Source: Algibacter sp045066735
Lineage (GTDB): Bacteria; Bacteroidota; Bacteroidia; Flavobacteriales; Flavobacteriaceae
Reading direction: 5' to 3'
NCBI RefSeq assembly: GCF_045066735.1
Contig: NZ_JBISHH010000013.1
Span: 1-64,000 of the forward strand
DNA: 64,000 bases
The notes under the pieces: model-generated
Database searches by the model: none
The model's input: the letters and a program-made list of their open reading frames with translations, nothing else
Told to the model about the DNA's origin: nothing
In this document: in pieces, positions 34,472 to 44,341 of the stretch
Position numbering within the stretch: the stretch's first letter is position 1
Layout of the letters: the number at the start of each line of letters is the position of its first letter
Translations under genes and position numbers: made by a program

Positions 34472-34972
34472 TTAAAAAAGCTGTTTAGTTATTTCGTAAA
34501 CCGCAATATTGGTGGCTTGCACTACATTCATGCTACTATTTTGACCAAACATATCAATATGTATTACCGCATCAGAAAGGTTTAAAATAGCATCCGAAAC
34601 TCCAAAGTTTTCATCACCAATAACCAAAACAATTGCGATATCTTTGGGAAATTTTATATTATGTATCGGTGTGCTTTTATCCGTTATTTCTAATGAAATA
34701 ATATAATGGTTATTTTCTTTTAATTGCTTAACAAGACCTAAGGCGTCTTCACAAATATCGAAATTCACTACTTTTTCTGTTGCTCGAGATGTTTTTGATA
34801 TTTTTCGTCCTAATTTAATATTTTCGCCGCAAAGCACTAGTTTTTCAATACCAAAGGCATCTGCCATTCTAAACAAACTACCAATGTTTGGTGCATTTGT
34901 AACATTATCGCAAACCAAAGTTATTGGGAATTTACGCTTTTTAAAATTGGAGGTGTAGTGGGTGAGTTGCAA
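34472..34972 (-). CDS. SpoU/TrmH-family RNA 2'-O-methyltransferase
   Basis: 166 residues, lacking an N-terminal extension. SPOUT motifs: NVTNAPNIGSLFRMADAFG near residue 25, LVIGDENFGVSDAIL near residue 117 and SMNVVQATNIAVYEI near residue 146, forming the trefoil-knot SAM site. Likely tRNA (Gm18/Nm34-type) or rRNA ribose methylation; the precise target is not resolved. Confidence 0.88.
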   Translation of the reverse strand: MQLTHYTSNFKKRKFPITLVCDNVTNAPNIGSLFRMADAFGIEKLVLCGENIKLGRKISKTSRATEKVVNFDICEDALGLVKQLKENNHYIISLEITDKSTPIHNIKFPKDIAIVLVIGDENFGVSDAILNLSDAVIHIDMFGQNSSMNVVQATNIAVYEITKQLF

Positions 34973-35008
34973 TGTGGAGTTTTTTTGTTTAAGCTTAGTT
35001 GTATATTA

Positions 35009-35221
35009 TTAATTTAGATGAAAAGCCTTTCCACAAATATAACTAGAATGACTGTCTTTATATCCAAAGCAACATGTTAAGCCTTCAGGGCATTCATCAT
35101 AATGAAAGTTCGAAAAACCAATAGAATATGTGTGGTTATTAATGCTATTTAAAGATTGAAATATAAGCAATGCAATAAGTATGAATGCTAAGCTTTTAAT
35201 TTTAGTTGATGATTTTTTCAT
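35009..35221 (-). CDS. Small secreted Cys-containing protein
   Basis: 70 residues. Signal-like hydrophobic N-terminus (KSLAFILIALLIFQSL) followed by DECPEGLTCCFGYKDSHSSY ICGKAFHL, with four Cys in 25 residues that could form disulfides or bind metal. No family recognised. Sits between the TrmH and DUF4159 genes on the same strand, 11 bases from the latter. Confidence 0.5.
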   Translation of the reverse strand: MKKSSTKIKSLAFILIALLIFQSLNSINNHTYSIGFSNFHYDECPEGLTCCFGYKDSHSSYICGKAFHLN

Positions 35222-35232
35222 ACATTTTATCT

Positions 35233-35874
35233 CTAATGTTCAAAAGCATATTTTATGATATTAGCACCCATTTGAAGTGCTTTCTCTCTAACATCGGCAG
35301 GATCGTTGTGTATTTCAGGATCTTCCCAGCCATCACCTAAATCGCTCTCGAAAGTAAAAAGCAAGATTAACCTGTCTTTTTCAAAAAGCCCAAATGCCTG
35401 TGGGCGTTTCCCATCGTGCTCATGTATTTTTGGTAAACCTTTAGGAAAACTAAAAGCGGAATTAAATATTTCATGACTTGCAGGTAATTCTATTAAATCT
35501 TTATTGGGGAATACTTTTTTTAGTTCTTTGGTAATATAAGGCTGCATACCATAATTATCATCGATATGTAAAAATCCGCCAGAAATTAAATAGTTACGTA
35601 AATTTTCAGAATCTGTTTCACTAAAAAACACATTGCCATGACCTGTCATGTGAATAAAAGGATATTGAAAAATATCAGGACTACTCACTTCAACGGTTTC
35701 TGTTTTAGGCGTTATTTTCGTGTTAATATTTTCGTTACAAAACGTAATTAAGTTGGGTAAAGCCGTTGGGTTTCCGTACCAATCTCCACCGCCTTGGTAT
35801 TTTAAAATAGCCAAATCTTGCGCGATACAAACCACGGAGAACAGACAAAATAAAAGGGATGTAGTGTGTTTCAT
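35233..35874 (-). CDS. DUF4159 exported protein
   Basis: 213 residues. Signal peptide ending SVVCIAQ; DUF4159 blocks DLAILKYQGGGDWYGNP, PFIHMTGHGNVFFSE, LRNYLISGGFLHIDDNYGM and LGDGWEDPEIHNDPADVREKAL. Fold resembles class-I glutamine-amidotransferase-like proteins; function unknown. In the same minus-strand run as rsmE and the PPIase. Confidence 0.88.
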   Translation of the reverse strand: MKHTTSLLFCLFSVVCIAQDLAILKYQGGGDWYGNPTALPNLITFCNENINTKITPKTETVEVSSPDIFQYPFIHMTGHGNVFFSETDSENLRNYLISGGFLHIDDNYGMQPYITKELKKVFPNKDLIELPASHEIFNSAFSFPKGLPKIHEHDGKRPQAFGLFEKDRLILLFTFESDLGDGWEDPEIHNDPADVREKALQMGANIIKYAFEH

Positions 35875-35880
35875 GTGGTA

Positions 35881-36588
35881 TTACATTTCATTAATAAACG
35901 CAACGGAATGGCAAGCAACAATGGCAGCAGTTTCTGTGCGTAAACGTGTTTCTCCCAAAGTTACAGGAATAAATTCATTTTGAAGTGCTAGATCTATTTC
36001 TTTAACCGAAAAATCACCTTCGGGACCAATTAAAATGGTAATATCTTCTTTTGGTTTAAGCTCATTTTTTAACGATTTCTTATCGGTTTCTTCGCAGTGT
36101 GCTATAAATAAATATCCAGAAAAGTCTTGTTTTATAAAGGTTTTAAATGCTACAGCTTCATTGAGTGTTGGTAAATAACAGCTTAAAGATTGCTTGGCAG
36201 CAGACTGGATAATGCGCAAAAAACGCTCAGGTTTAATAATTTTACGTTCACTATGGTCGCAAATAATAGGTGTAATGCTGTCGATACCTATTTCTGTGGC
36301 TTTCTCTAAAAACCACTCGTAGCGATCGTTCATTTTAGTAGGAGCGACCGCTAGGTGTAAATTATAGTTTTTTTTAGGTTGTAATGTTTTGGATACAATT
36401 TCTGCTGTACATTTATTGATATTAGGTATCGATATTTCGGCAGAAAAGAGCCAACCTTTTCCATTTGTAATATGCAAAGTATCTCCAACTTGTTTACGAA
36501 GCACTTTTACAATATGTCTGCTTTCTTCTTTTTCAAAAGAAAATTGTGTTGTGTTTTCGTTTATGTCGGGATTATAGAATAGTTGCAT
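35881..36588 (-). CDS. rsmE: 16S rRNA (uracil-1498-N3)-methyltransferase
   Basis: 235 residues. N-terminal PUA-like part (FSFEKEESRHIVKVLRKQVG) and SPOUT core with IGIDSITPIICDHSERK, ILIGPEGDFSVKEIDLAL and TLGETRLRTETAAIVAC. RsmE methylates U1498 of 16S rRNA. Overlaps the upstream PPIase stop by 1 base; 6 bases to the DUF4159 gene. Confidence 0.93.
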   Translation of the reverse strand: MQLFYNPDINENTTQFSFEKEESRHIVKVLRKQVGDTLHITNGKGWLFSAEISIPNINKCTAEIVSKTLQPKKNYNLHLAVAPTKMNDRYEWFLEKATEIGIDSITPIICDHSERKIIKPERFLRIIQSAAKQSLSCYLPTLNEAVAFKTFIKQDFSGYLFIAHCEETDKKSLKNELKPKEDITILIGPEGDFSVKEIDLALQNEFIPVTLGETRLRTETAAIVACHSVAFINEM

Positions 36589-37226
36589 TAGTTTTTGGCT
36601 TCAACAATTTTTAAAACTTCAATTTCGGCAATGTCTTTTGGTTCATGTGTTTTTAAAACAACATAATACCAGTTTTTTTCAGTCACATCCACTGTGAAAA
36701 TATCATTTAAGTGATGCTCGCTACTTACAATTTCGCTTTCAAAATCTGGATGTACTTCTCCTGATAAAAACCAACCTAAGTCGCCTCCTTTATTGGCGTT
36801 TTCGTCCATGGAGTATTGTTTAGATAAAAAATCAAACGGTGCTCCGTTATGGTATTTTGCAATAATTTTATCACGCAAGTTATTAATTTCATCTCGTTGG
36901 TATTTCGTGCCGTCTAGATAAATATACGCAACTCTGTAATAGGTTTTCTTATTCTTTTTAACAACTTTGTATACGGTTTTCTCATATTCGTTTTCGTTAA
37001 CCTTAGTGCCTCCAAGGCGCATATCGAAAAGCTCTTTTGCTAAATTTGTTTTGTGTTTTTCCTCGTTAAAGGTAATAAGTTTGTTTTTTTTAGAATTTTT
37101 AGACTCTAGAAATTTTTCAATTTGTTCTGGAGTTTCAACAAGTTCTAATTCTTTTTCGATGGATTTTTGCGCGTTCAAAAAAGATGAAAAGCCTATAAAG
37201 GCTGAAATAAATAAAAGTTTGGTCAT
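36588..37226 (-). CDS. Exported parvulin-type peptidyl-prolyl isomerase
   Basis: 212 residues. Signal peptide MTKLLFISAFIGFSSFLNA; parvulin-like domain with NLRDKIIAKYHNGAPFDFLS, YSMDENANKGGDLGWFLSG and HPDFESEI. Assists folding of periplasmic or outer-membrane proteins. A single parvulin domain without the SurA chaperone arms. Confidence 0.85.
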   Translation of the reverse strand: MTKLLFISAFIGFSSFLNAQKSIEKELELVETPEQIEKFLESKNSKKNKLITFNEEKHKTNLAKELFDMRLGGTKVNENEYEKTVYKVVKKNKKTYYRVAYIYLDGTKYQRDEINNLRDKIIAKYHNGAPFDFLSKQYSMDENANKGGDLGWFLSGEVHPDFESEIVSSEHHLNDIFTVDVTEKNWYYVVLKTHEPKDIAEIEVLKIVEAKN

Positions 37227-37518
37227 AATATTTGGGGTATATTTTCAGAGCCAAATTTAAAGTTAATGTTTGTGATATGAAAGTAGAGGCTATAAGTTAT
37301 TAAGAATATGTTGTTAATAGCTTTAAATTGAGCGCGTTGATTTATGTTTTTTTACTTTGACTACATTGAATAACAAGATGATTATTGAAGTTACGCATAC
37401 ATTTTCAGCTTTAAGCTGAATAAATAAAATTACGAGCTATTAAATTTAGAACTGTAAAAAATGATGAATCTATGGACCGTTCCGAAGAAAACGAAGCATT
37501 TGAAACTTCTACATAAAC

Positions 37519-37550
37519 AAAAAAGCCACATAAATTATGTAGCTTTTTTT
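37519..37550 (-). terminator. Terminator of tsaD in a 344-base gap
   Basis: AAAAAAGC C ACATAA A TTATGT A GCTTTTTTT folds into one hairpin; T-run on the minus strand serves tsaD. The rest of 37227-37570 holds no gene; a small palindrome TTCAGCTTTAAGCTGAA at 37404-37420 is present. Confidence 0.7.
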
Positions 37551-37570
37551 GAAAATATTAATAGTAAAAA

Positions 37571-38593
37571 TTAGATTTTTAACCGCGCAGAAGCTACTAC
37601 ATCTTGCTCAGCAAAATCTTCTTCTAAGAATTTTAAATAACCAACAATGGCAATCATTGCAGCGTTATCGGTTGTGAATTCAAATTTAGGCACATAAGTA
37701 GTCCAACCAAATTTTTGCTCACCGTCTTTCAACGCTTGTCTTATTCCTGAATTTGCAGAAACACCACCACCAATAGCAATATGCTTGATGCCTGTTTCTT
37801 TGGTTGCCAGTTTTAATTTATCAATTAAAATACCAATAATAGTATATTGAATAGAGGCACAGATGTCGTTTAAGTTTTCTTCAATAAAGTTAGGATTGGC
37901 CTTGACTTCACGCTGAATAAAATAAAGAACAGCTGTTTTAAAACCAGAAAAACTAAAATTTAAGCCATCTACTTTTGGTTTGGTAAATTTATAAGCTTTC
38001 GGGTTTCCTAATTTAGCACGTTTATCTATTTCTGGACCGGCAGGATAACCTAGACCTAAAATTTTTCCACTTTTATCAAAGGCTTCACCTACGGCATCAT
38101 CAATAGTTTCACCTATAACCGTCATGTCAAAATAAGAATCCACACGAACAATTTGTGTATGCCCACCAGAAATCGTCATGGCTAAAAACGGAAAAGGTGG
38201 TTTATTAAAACCTTCTTCATCAATAAAATGTGCCAAAATATGCGCTTGCATATGGTTTACATCAATTAACGGAATATTTAATCCATATGCTAAAGATTTT
38301 GCAAACGATGTTCCAACGAGTAAGCTTCCCATTAACCCGGGGCCACGGGTAAAAGCGACAGCATGAAGTTGTTCTTTGCTTATGTCGGCCTTTTTTAAGG
38401 CTTGGTGAACCACGGGAACAATGTTTTGTTGGTGTGCTCTAGAAGCTAATTCTGGTACAACGCCACCAAATTCTTCATGTATTTTTTGGGTAGCAACAAC
38501 ATTGCTTAAAATTTTACCGTTGTGTATTACGGAAGCCGCTGTATCATCGCAAGATGACTCAATTCCGAGTATATAAATATTTTGTTCCTCCAT
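37571..38593 (-). CDS. tsaD: tRNA N6-adenosine threonylcarbamoyltransferase TsaD
   Basis: 340 residues. ILGIESSCDDTAASVI at the N-terminus, metal-ligand motif VNHMQAHILAH near residue 118 and SGGHTQI near residue 146; FSFSGFKTAV and GGGVSANSGIR are further signatures. Part of the t6A37 tRNA modification complex with TsaB and TsaE, neither in the window. Divergent from tamB. Confidence 0.97.
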   Translation of the reverse strand: MEEQNIYILGIESSCDDTAASVIHNGKILSNVVATQKIHEEFGGVVPELASRAHQQNIVPVVHQALKKADISKEQLHAVAFTRGPGLMGSLLVGTSFAKSLAYGLNIPLIDVNHMQAHILAHFIDEEGFNKPPFPFLAMTISGGHTQIVRVDSYFDMTVIGETIDDAVGEAFDKSGKILGLGYPAGPEIDKRAKLGNPKAYKFTKPKVDGLNFSFSGFKTAVLYFIQREVKANPNFIEENLNDICASIQYTIIGILIDKLKLATKETGIKHIAIGGGVSANSGIRQALKDGEQKFGWTTYVPKFEFTTDNAAMIAIVGYLKFLEEDFAEQDVVASARLKI

Positions 38594-38759
38594 TAGTGAA
38601 TATTAGGCACAATAATTGTTAATTTTGAATCCGAGTAAACGAATTAAAACATTCTCTTTACTCATGATTGCAAAAATAGTTTATTCTAAATAAAATTATA
38701 ACGTTAAGGGTATCAAAAAATTTCTAAAAATACTATTAAAAATTGCAGGTATACTGCTA

Positions 38760-41700
38760 ATGTTATTCATCATTTTGGTGTTAATTCTTTCTATTCCTGC
38801 CGTACAAACGGGTTTAGGTAATTATGTCACCAAGCGTATTAATAACGATTTTAAAACCAATATAAATGTTGATAAAGTTAGTCTTCAATTTAATGGAGAT
38901 GTAGAGCTTAAAAATATTTATATTCAAGATTATAAGCAAGATACATTAATTAGTATTGTAGAATTGAACACCTCTATTTTAGGTGCTAGAAACCTTATAA
39001 ATGGTCAGTTGGTTTTTGGTGATATCGATATTGAAAATCTCATTTTTAATATCAAAACTTATGAAGGTGAAGCGGAAACCAATTTGGATGTTTTTGTGGC
39101 CCGTTTTGATAGTGATAATCCAAGAAGTGAAAAAAGTAATTTTTTATTATCGAGTAGTGATGTTTCTATCTATAATAGTGTATTTAAGCTTATTGACGAG
39201 AATAGAGAGACTACAAAAATGCTTCATTTTGAAGATTTAAATATTAACGCTACCAATTTTTTAATTAACGGAAGCGATGTTAATGCTAGAATTAATACGC
39301 TTAATTTTAGAGATAGTCGTGGTGTTACGGTTAAAAATATGATGACCGATTTTAGTTATACTTTAACTGATATGACGTTTGATAACCTAAGCATTAAAAC
39401 TCCAAATTCAGAGCTTAAGGGCGATTTAAAATTTTCTTACGATCGTGCCGATTTTAAATATTTTACCGATAAAGTATTAGTTTTCGCAAGTTTTAAAGAT
39501 TCTAAAGTTCAGCTAGACGAGTTAAATACCTTTTATAATGAATTTGGGGTAAACCAAACAGCCACTTTTAGTACCGATATTTCGGGAACTTTAAACAATT
39601 TACAAACCTCTAATTTAAAATTAAATACTAATAGGAATACGCGTATTTACGGTGATATAAGTTTTAAAAATCTTTTTAATAAAGAAGAAGGTAATTTTTA
39701 TATGAATGGTAATTTTAAAAATTTATCGTCCACATATAAAGATTTAAAGGCTTTGTTGCCGAACGTTTTGGGTGAGGCTATACCATCGTCTTTCGATCGT
39801 CTAGGCTATTTTACAGTGGTTGGTAATTCTCAATTCACTTCGTCTACCGTAGTTGCCGATATTCAAATAGATACAGAGTTAGGGTTTGTGGACTCTAATT
39901 TAAAAATCAGTAAAATAAACGACATAGATAATGCGGCCTATAAAGGGAATATTATTTTTACAGAATTTGATTTTGGAACCTTTTTAGAGTCTCCAGCTAT
40001 TGGTAAAGCTTCCTTAAATTTTGATGTTGATGGAAAAGGGTTTGTTACTAAAACTATTAACACTAAAGTAAAAGGAGATGTATTTGAGGTTGAGTATAAT
40101 AACTACAAGTATCAAGGTGTAAAAGTAGCCGGAAATGTTAGAAATGATATTTTTGATGGAAACCTTATTGCTAATGATAAAAACCTGAAACTAAACTTTA
40201 CTGGATTGGTAGATTTTTCTGAAACAGTTAATAAATACGATTTTGAAGCCAAGGTTGATTATGCTAATTTAAACGCTTTAAACTTTGTAAAAAAAGATAG
40301 TATTTCTATTTTCGAAAGTACCGTAAAAATGAATATGAATGCCAGCAGTTATGATGATGCTTATGGTAAAATTTCTTTTAGAAAAACAAAATATAAAAAC
40401 GAAAACGACACTTATTATTTTGATGAATTTGATATTTCATCACGTTTTAGCGATGATTTACGTTATATAGAAATTAATTCACCAGATATTATTGAAGGAG
40501 ATTTTAAAGGCCGTTTTAAGTTTAAGGAACTTAAAAAACTATTCGAAAATTCTATAGGTTACATTTATACTAATTACATACCAAACGAAGTTGAAGATAA
40601 CCAAAGTATCGATTTTAATTTCACCATATATAATAAAATTGTAGAAGTTATTTATCCAGAGCTTCAGTTAGCTAAAAACACCTTTATACGTGGTCAAGTA
40701 GAGAGTGATGAAACCCAATTTAAGCTAACTTTTAAATCACCTAAAATTAAACTTTTAAATTATTTTGCGAACAATATCGAGCTACAAGTAGATAATAGTA
40801 ATCCTGTTTTTAATACTTATGTAGAAATAGATAGTTTGAACACAAAGTATTACAATGTTTCTAACTTCAATTTAATTAATGTTACGGTTAATGATACTCT
40901 GTTTATGCGATCGGAGTTTAATGGAGGAAAGCGTAATAAAGATAATTTCAATTTAAGTTTTTACCACACTATAAATAAAGAAAATGAGTCGGTTATTGGT
41001 TTTAAACAATCGGATGTTACAATTAAGGATAATAAATGGAATATTAATGAGTTGCAAGATAAATTCCATAAAATTTCATTTGATAAAAAGCTAACAAAAT
41101 TTAATATAGATAAGTTTAGAATTAATCACTTAAACGAAGAAATTAAGCTTTCTGGTTTTTTACGGGATTCTACTGAAAAAGATATAAAACTTAATTTTAC
41201 CAATGTAGATTTGGCTAAAATAACGCCAGATATTGATAGTTTAAGCTTATCTGGAAACGTGAATGGTAAACTCGATTTATTACAGCAAAATGGAAGCTAT
41301 TTACCTAACTCAAGTATAATAATAAATAATTTTAGGGTTAACGACTTTTTATTAGGTTCTTTTGATGCTAACATTAGCGGTAACGAATCGTTAACAAACT
41401 ACACAGTTGATGCTACTATAAAGAACGACGACTCCAATTCTTTTACCGCTCAAGGCGATATTTATGTAGCAGGAAAACAGTCTAAAATTGATGTCGATTT
41501 AGTTTTTGATGGCTTCGATTTATACCCATTAAACCCTTTGTTGCGGGATATACTTAGCGATATTAGAGGTCAGGCTGAAGGGAAAATAAATGTTGTTGGA
41601 GATTTGAGTAAACCTGATTTTAACGGCGAATTGATAATGACAAAAGCAGGATTGGGTATTCCATTTTTAAACGTGAATTACGATTTTGCAGAAAATGCTT

Positions 41701-43148
41701 CAGTAAGTTTAAAAAACCAAAGTTTTATATTTAATAGTATCAATCTCACCGATGTAAAATACAAAACAAAAGGATTGTTAAAAGGAAATTTAAGTCATGT
41801 TAACTTTTCTAAATGGAGTTTAGGCCTCGATTTAACAACTAAGAATTTATTGATTTTAGATACCAAAGAAACCGATGATGCTTTGTATTACGGAACAGGT
41901 TTTATAGGTGGAGAAGCCAGTATTTATGGCCCTACCGAAGAGTTAAGAATAAATGTTATTGGAGAAACTAAACCAGGAACGGTATTTAAAATTCCATTGA
42001 ATGATGCCGAATCTTTTGGAGATAATACCTTTATCCATTTTATAACAAAAGAAGAAAAAGAAGCTCGTAACAAGGGAGAAGAACTTGTTTTTGATGAAAT
42101 TAAAGGTTTAGAACTCGACTTTGATTTAGATTTAACAGAGGATGCCGAAGTAGAAATTATTATTGATAAAGCTACAGGACATTCTTTAAAGGGTAGAGGC
42201 CGTGGTGGTTTATTGGTAGAAATTAATACAAACGGTAAGTTTAATATGTGGGGAGATTTCGCAGTTTTTGAAGGACTCTATAATTTTGCATATGGAGGTT
42301 TTGTGCAAAAACAGTTTACAGTGCAACCAGGTGGAACTCTGGCGTGGGAGGGCTCACCATTGGATGCTGAAATAAACATGAATGCAATTTATAAAACTCA
42401 GGCTAACCCATCACCGTTATTAGATACACCAATTAATAGAAGCATACCTGTAGAATTGAATATAGCATTAACAGGAAGTTTAGAGCATCCAGTTCCAGAA
42501 TTTACTTTTGAGTTTCCTAATGTTAATTCCACGATAAAATCGGAGTTAAACTACCGCTTAGAATCAGATAGTGATCGTCAAGATCAGGCCTTATATTTAG
42601 TGTCTACTGGTTCCTTCTCTGGTGGTTTAGACGAACTTAATTTTTCAGGGACTATTGCCGAACGACTTAATGGTATAATTAATAGTGTATTTACCAATGG
42701 AAACAGTAAACTTAGTTTAGGTTTAAATTATGAGGCCGGACAGAACACTCCCGATTATCAAACCGATGATCGTGTTGGTTTAACCTTACAAACACAAATT
42801 AGCGATCGTGTCCTTATTAATGGTAAGGTTGGTGTGCCTGTTGGTGGTGCTACAGATACGGTAATCGCTGGCGATGTAGAGGTCTCTTTTCTTTTAAATG
42901 AAGACGGCACCCTAACAGCGAAAGTGTTTAACCGTGAAAACAGTATTCGTAATTTTGGTGAAGATATTGGTTATACTCAAGGTGTAGGACTTTCTTATAA
43001 TGTCGATTTCGACACGTTTAAAGAATTGCTTAGAAAAATATTCACTAAGAAGTCCGATAAAGAAGATGATGTGTTAGAGCAGCCTGAAAAGGAAGCAGAA
43101 AGTGCTCTGCCTGATTATATTTCTGTAAAGCCAGCTTCAAAAAAATAA
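38760..43148 (+). CDS. tamB: TamB-family translocation/assembly protein
   Basis: 1462 residues from the first ATG. N-terminal membrane helix, then a very long beta-strand-rich region typical of AsmA/TamB proteins, and the C-terminal DUF490/TamB domain (WGDFAVFEGLYNFAYGGF, VELNIALTGSLEHPVPEF, LNYEAGQNTPDYQTDDRVG). These span the periplasm as hydrophobic grooves for lipid or protein transport to the outer membrane. The frame stays open 66 bases upstream to 38694 and encodes KKFLKILLKIAGIL, the Lys-rich lead-in expected for this helix, so the true start may be a rare non-AUG codon. Confidence 0.9.
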   Translation: MLFIILVLILSIPAVQTGLGNYVTKRINNDFKTNINVDKVSLQFNGDVELKNIYIQDYKQDTLISIVELNTSILGARNLINGQLVFGDIDIENLIFNIKTYEGEAETNLDVFVARFDSDNPRSEKSNFLLSSSDVSIYNSVFKLIDENRETTKMLHFEDLNINATNFLINGSDVNARINTLNFRDSRGVTVKNMMTDFSYTLTDMTFDNLSIKTPNSELKGDLKFSYDRADFKYFTDKVLVFASFKDSKVQLDELNTFYNEFGVNQTATFSTDISGTLNNLQTSNLKLNTNRNTRIYGDISFKNLFNKEEGNFYMNGNFKNLSSTYKDLKALLPNVLGEAIPSSFDRLGYFTVVGNSQFTSSTVVADIQIDTELGFVDSNLKISKINDIDNAAYKGNIIFTEFDFGTFLESPAIGKASLNFDVDGKGFVTKTINTKVKGDVFEVEYNNYKYQGVKVAGNVRNDIFDGNLIANDKNLKLNFTGLVDFSETVNKYDFEAKVDYANLNALNFVKKDSISIFESTVKMNMNASSYDDAYGKISFRKTKYKNENDTYYFDEFDISSRFSDDLRYIEINSPDIIEGDFKGRFKFKELKKLFENSIGYIYTNYIPNEVEDNQSIDFNFTIYNKIVEVIYPELQLAKNTFIRGQVESDETQFKLTFKSPKIKLLNYFANNIELQVDNSNPVFNTYVEIDSLNTKYYNVSNFNLINVTVNDTLFMRSEFNGGKRNKDNFNLSFYHTINKENESVIGFKQSDVTIKDNKWNINELQDKFHKISFDKKLTKFNIDKFRINHLNEEIKLSGFLRDSTEKDIKLNFTNVDLAKITPDIDSLSLSGNVNGKLDLLQQNGSYLPNSSIIINNFRVNDFLLGSFDANISGNESLTNYTVDATIKNDDSNSFTAQGDIYVAGKQSKIDVDLVFDGFDLYPLNPLLRDILSDIRGQAEGKINVVGDLSKPDFNGELIMTKAGLGIPFLNVNYDFAENASVSLKNQSFIFNSINLTDVKYKTKGLLKGNLSHVNFSKWSLGLDLTTKNLLILDTKETDDALYYGTGFIGGEASIYGPTEELRINVIGETKPGTVFKIPLNDAESFGDNTFIHFITKEEKEARNKGEELVFDEIKGLELDFDLDLTEDAEVEIIIDKATGHSLKGRGRGGLLVEINTNGKFNMWGDFAVFEGLYNFAYGGFVQKQFTVQPGGTLAWEGSPLDAEINMNAIYKTQANPSPLLDTPINRSIPVELNIALTGSLEHPVPEFTFEFPNVNSTIKSELNYRLESDSDRQDQALYLVSTGSFSGGLDELNFSGTIAERLNGIINSVFTNGNSKLSLGLNYEAGQNTPDYQTDDRVGLTLQTQISDRVLINGKVGVPVGGATDTVIAGDVEVSFLLNEDGTLTAKVFNRENSIRNFGEDIGYTQGVGLSYNVDFDTFKELLRKIFTKKSDKEDDVLEQPEKEAESALPDYISVKPASKK

Positions 43149-43337
43149 TTCTCTTTCAATAATTCTCAATTATATTACCTCAAATTGGTTTTCTTCTAAT
43201 AATTAGGGGTTAAAATAGCAACTTATTTATTATTTATTACTAAAACGTTATAGTATCAAACTACGAATAAAACAGTGCTAATAGTATGATTATATTCTTT
43301 TTCTTTATTAAATTTACGTTTTAATTATAAGAAATAA

Positions 43338-44324
43338 ATGCCAAATAAAATAAAGAAAATAGGTGTGTTTACATCAGGAGGAGATGCTCCAGGTATGAAT
43401 GCCGCCATACGTTCGGTAGTAAGGTCTTGTGCTTACTATAATATAGAGTGTATTGGTATATATAGAGGTTACGAAGGTTTAATGGAAGGCGATTTTGAGT
43501 CTATGGATGCTCGTAGCGTTAAAGGAATTATTAATAAAGGAGGTACGATATTAAAATCGGCTCGTTCAAAAGAATTTAGAACTAAAGAAGGTCGCCAAAA
43601 AGCTTTCGATCAATTAAACAAAGCAGGAATTGATGCTTTGGTTGCTATTGGTGGTGATGGTACCTTTACAGGAGCTTTGGTTTTTAACGAAGAGTTTGAT
43701 TTCCCAGTAATGGGTATTCCAGGAACTATCGATAACGATATTGTAGGAACTTCACATACTTTAGGTTTTGATACTGCTCAAAACACAGTAGTAGAAGCTA
43801 TTGATAAAATTAGAGATACAGCAAGTTCACATAACCGTTTGTTTTTTATAGAGGTTATGGGGCGTGATGTTGGGCACATTGCTCTAAATGTTGGTATTGC
43901 TGGTGGTGCTGAAGAAATTTTAATTCCTGAGGAAGATTTAGGATTAGATAGATTAGTAGAATCTTTAAATAAAAGTAGGAAATCAGGTAAATCGTCTAGT
44001 ATTGTAGTGGTTGCCGAAGGTGATAAAATAGGTAAAAATATTTTTGAACTTAAGGACTATGTTGATGAAAACATGGAAGGTTACGATGTACGAGTATCTG
44101 TGTTAGGGCACATGCAACGTGGTGGTTCGCCATCTTGTTTCGATCGTGTTTTAGCGAGTAGAATGGGTGTTAAAGCCGTAGATTCTTTATTAGAAGGTAA
44201 ATCTAACTATATGGTAGGTTTAATGAATAATAAAATGAAGCTTACTCCTTTAGATAATGCCATAAAAGGAAAAACAAAAATTAACTTAGAATTATTGCGT
44301 GTCTCAGATATCATGAGCACTTAA
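43338..44324 (+). CDS. pfkA: ATP-dependent 6-phosphofructokinase
   Basis: 328 residues. GGDAPGMNAAIRSVVR nucleotide site near residue 15, GGDGTFTGA, the substrate-binding PGTIDNDI near residue 132, and HMQRGGSPSC. Phosphorylates fructose-6-phosphate, committed step of glycolysis; Asp of TIDND is the base. 17 bases precede gapA, so the two glycolytic genes form an operon. Confidence 0.97.
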   Translation: MPNKIKKIGVFTSGGDAPGMNAAIRSVVRSCAYYNIECIGIYRGYEGLMEGDFESMDARSVKGIINKGGTILKSARSKEFRTKEGRQKAFDQLNKAGIDALVAIGGDGTFTGALVFNEEFDFPVMGIPGTIDNDIVGTSHTLGFDTAQNTVVEAIDKIRDTASSHNRLFFIEVMGRDVGHIALNVGIAGGAEEILIPEEDLGLDRLVESLNKSRKSGKSSSIVVVAEGDKIGKNIFELKDYVDENMEGYDVRVSVLGHMQRGGSPSCFDRVLASRMGVKAVDSLLEGKSNYMVGLMNNKMKLTPLDNAIKGKTKINLELLRVSDIMST

Positions 44325-44341
44325 CATTTATAAACACGATT

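Noticed and set aside
37459..37506. Short plus-strand frame ending FETST before tsaD's terminator
   Set aside because: Only about 30 codons with a stop upstream, no ATG in a credible place and no homology recognised.
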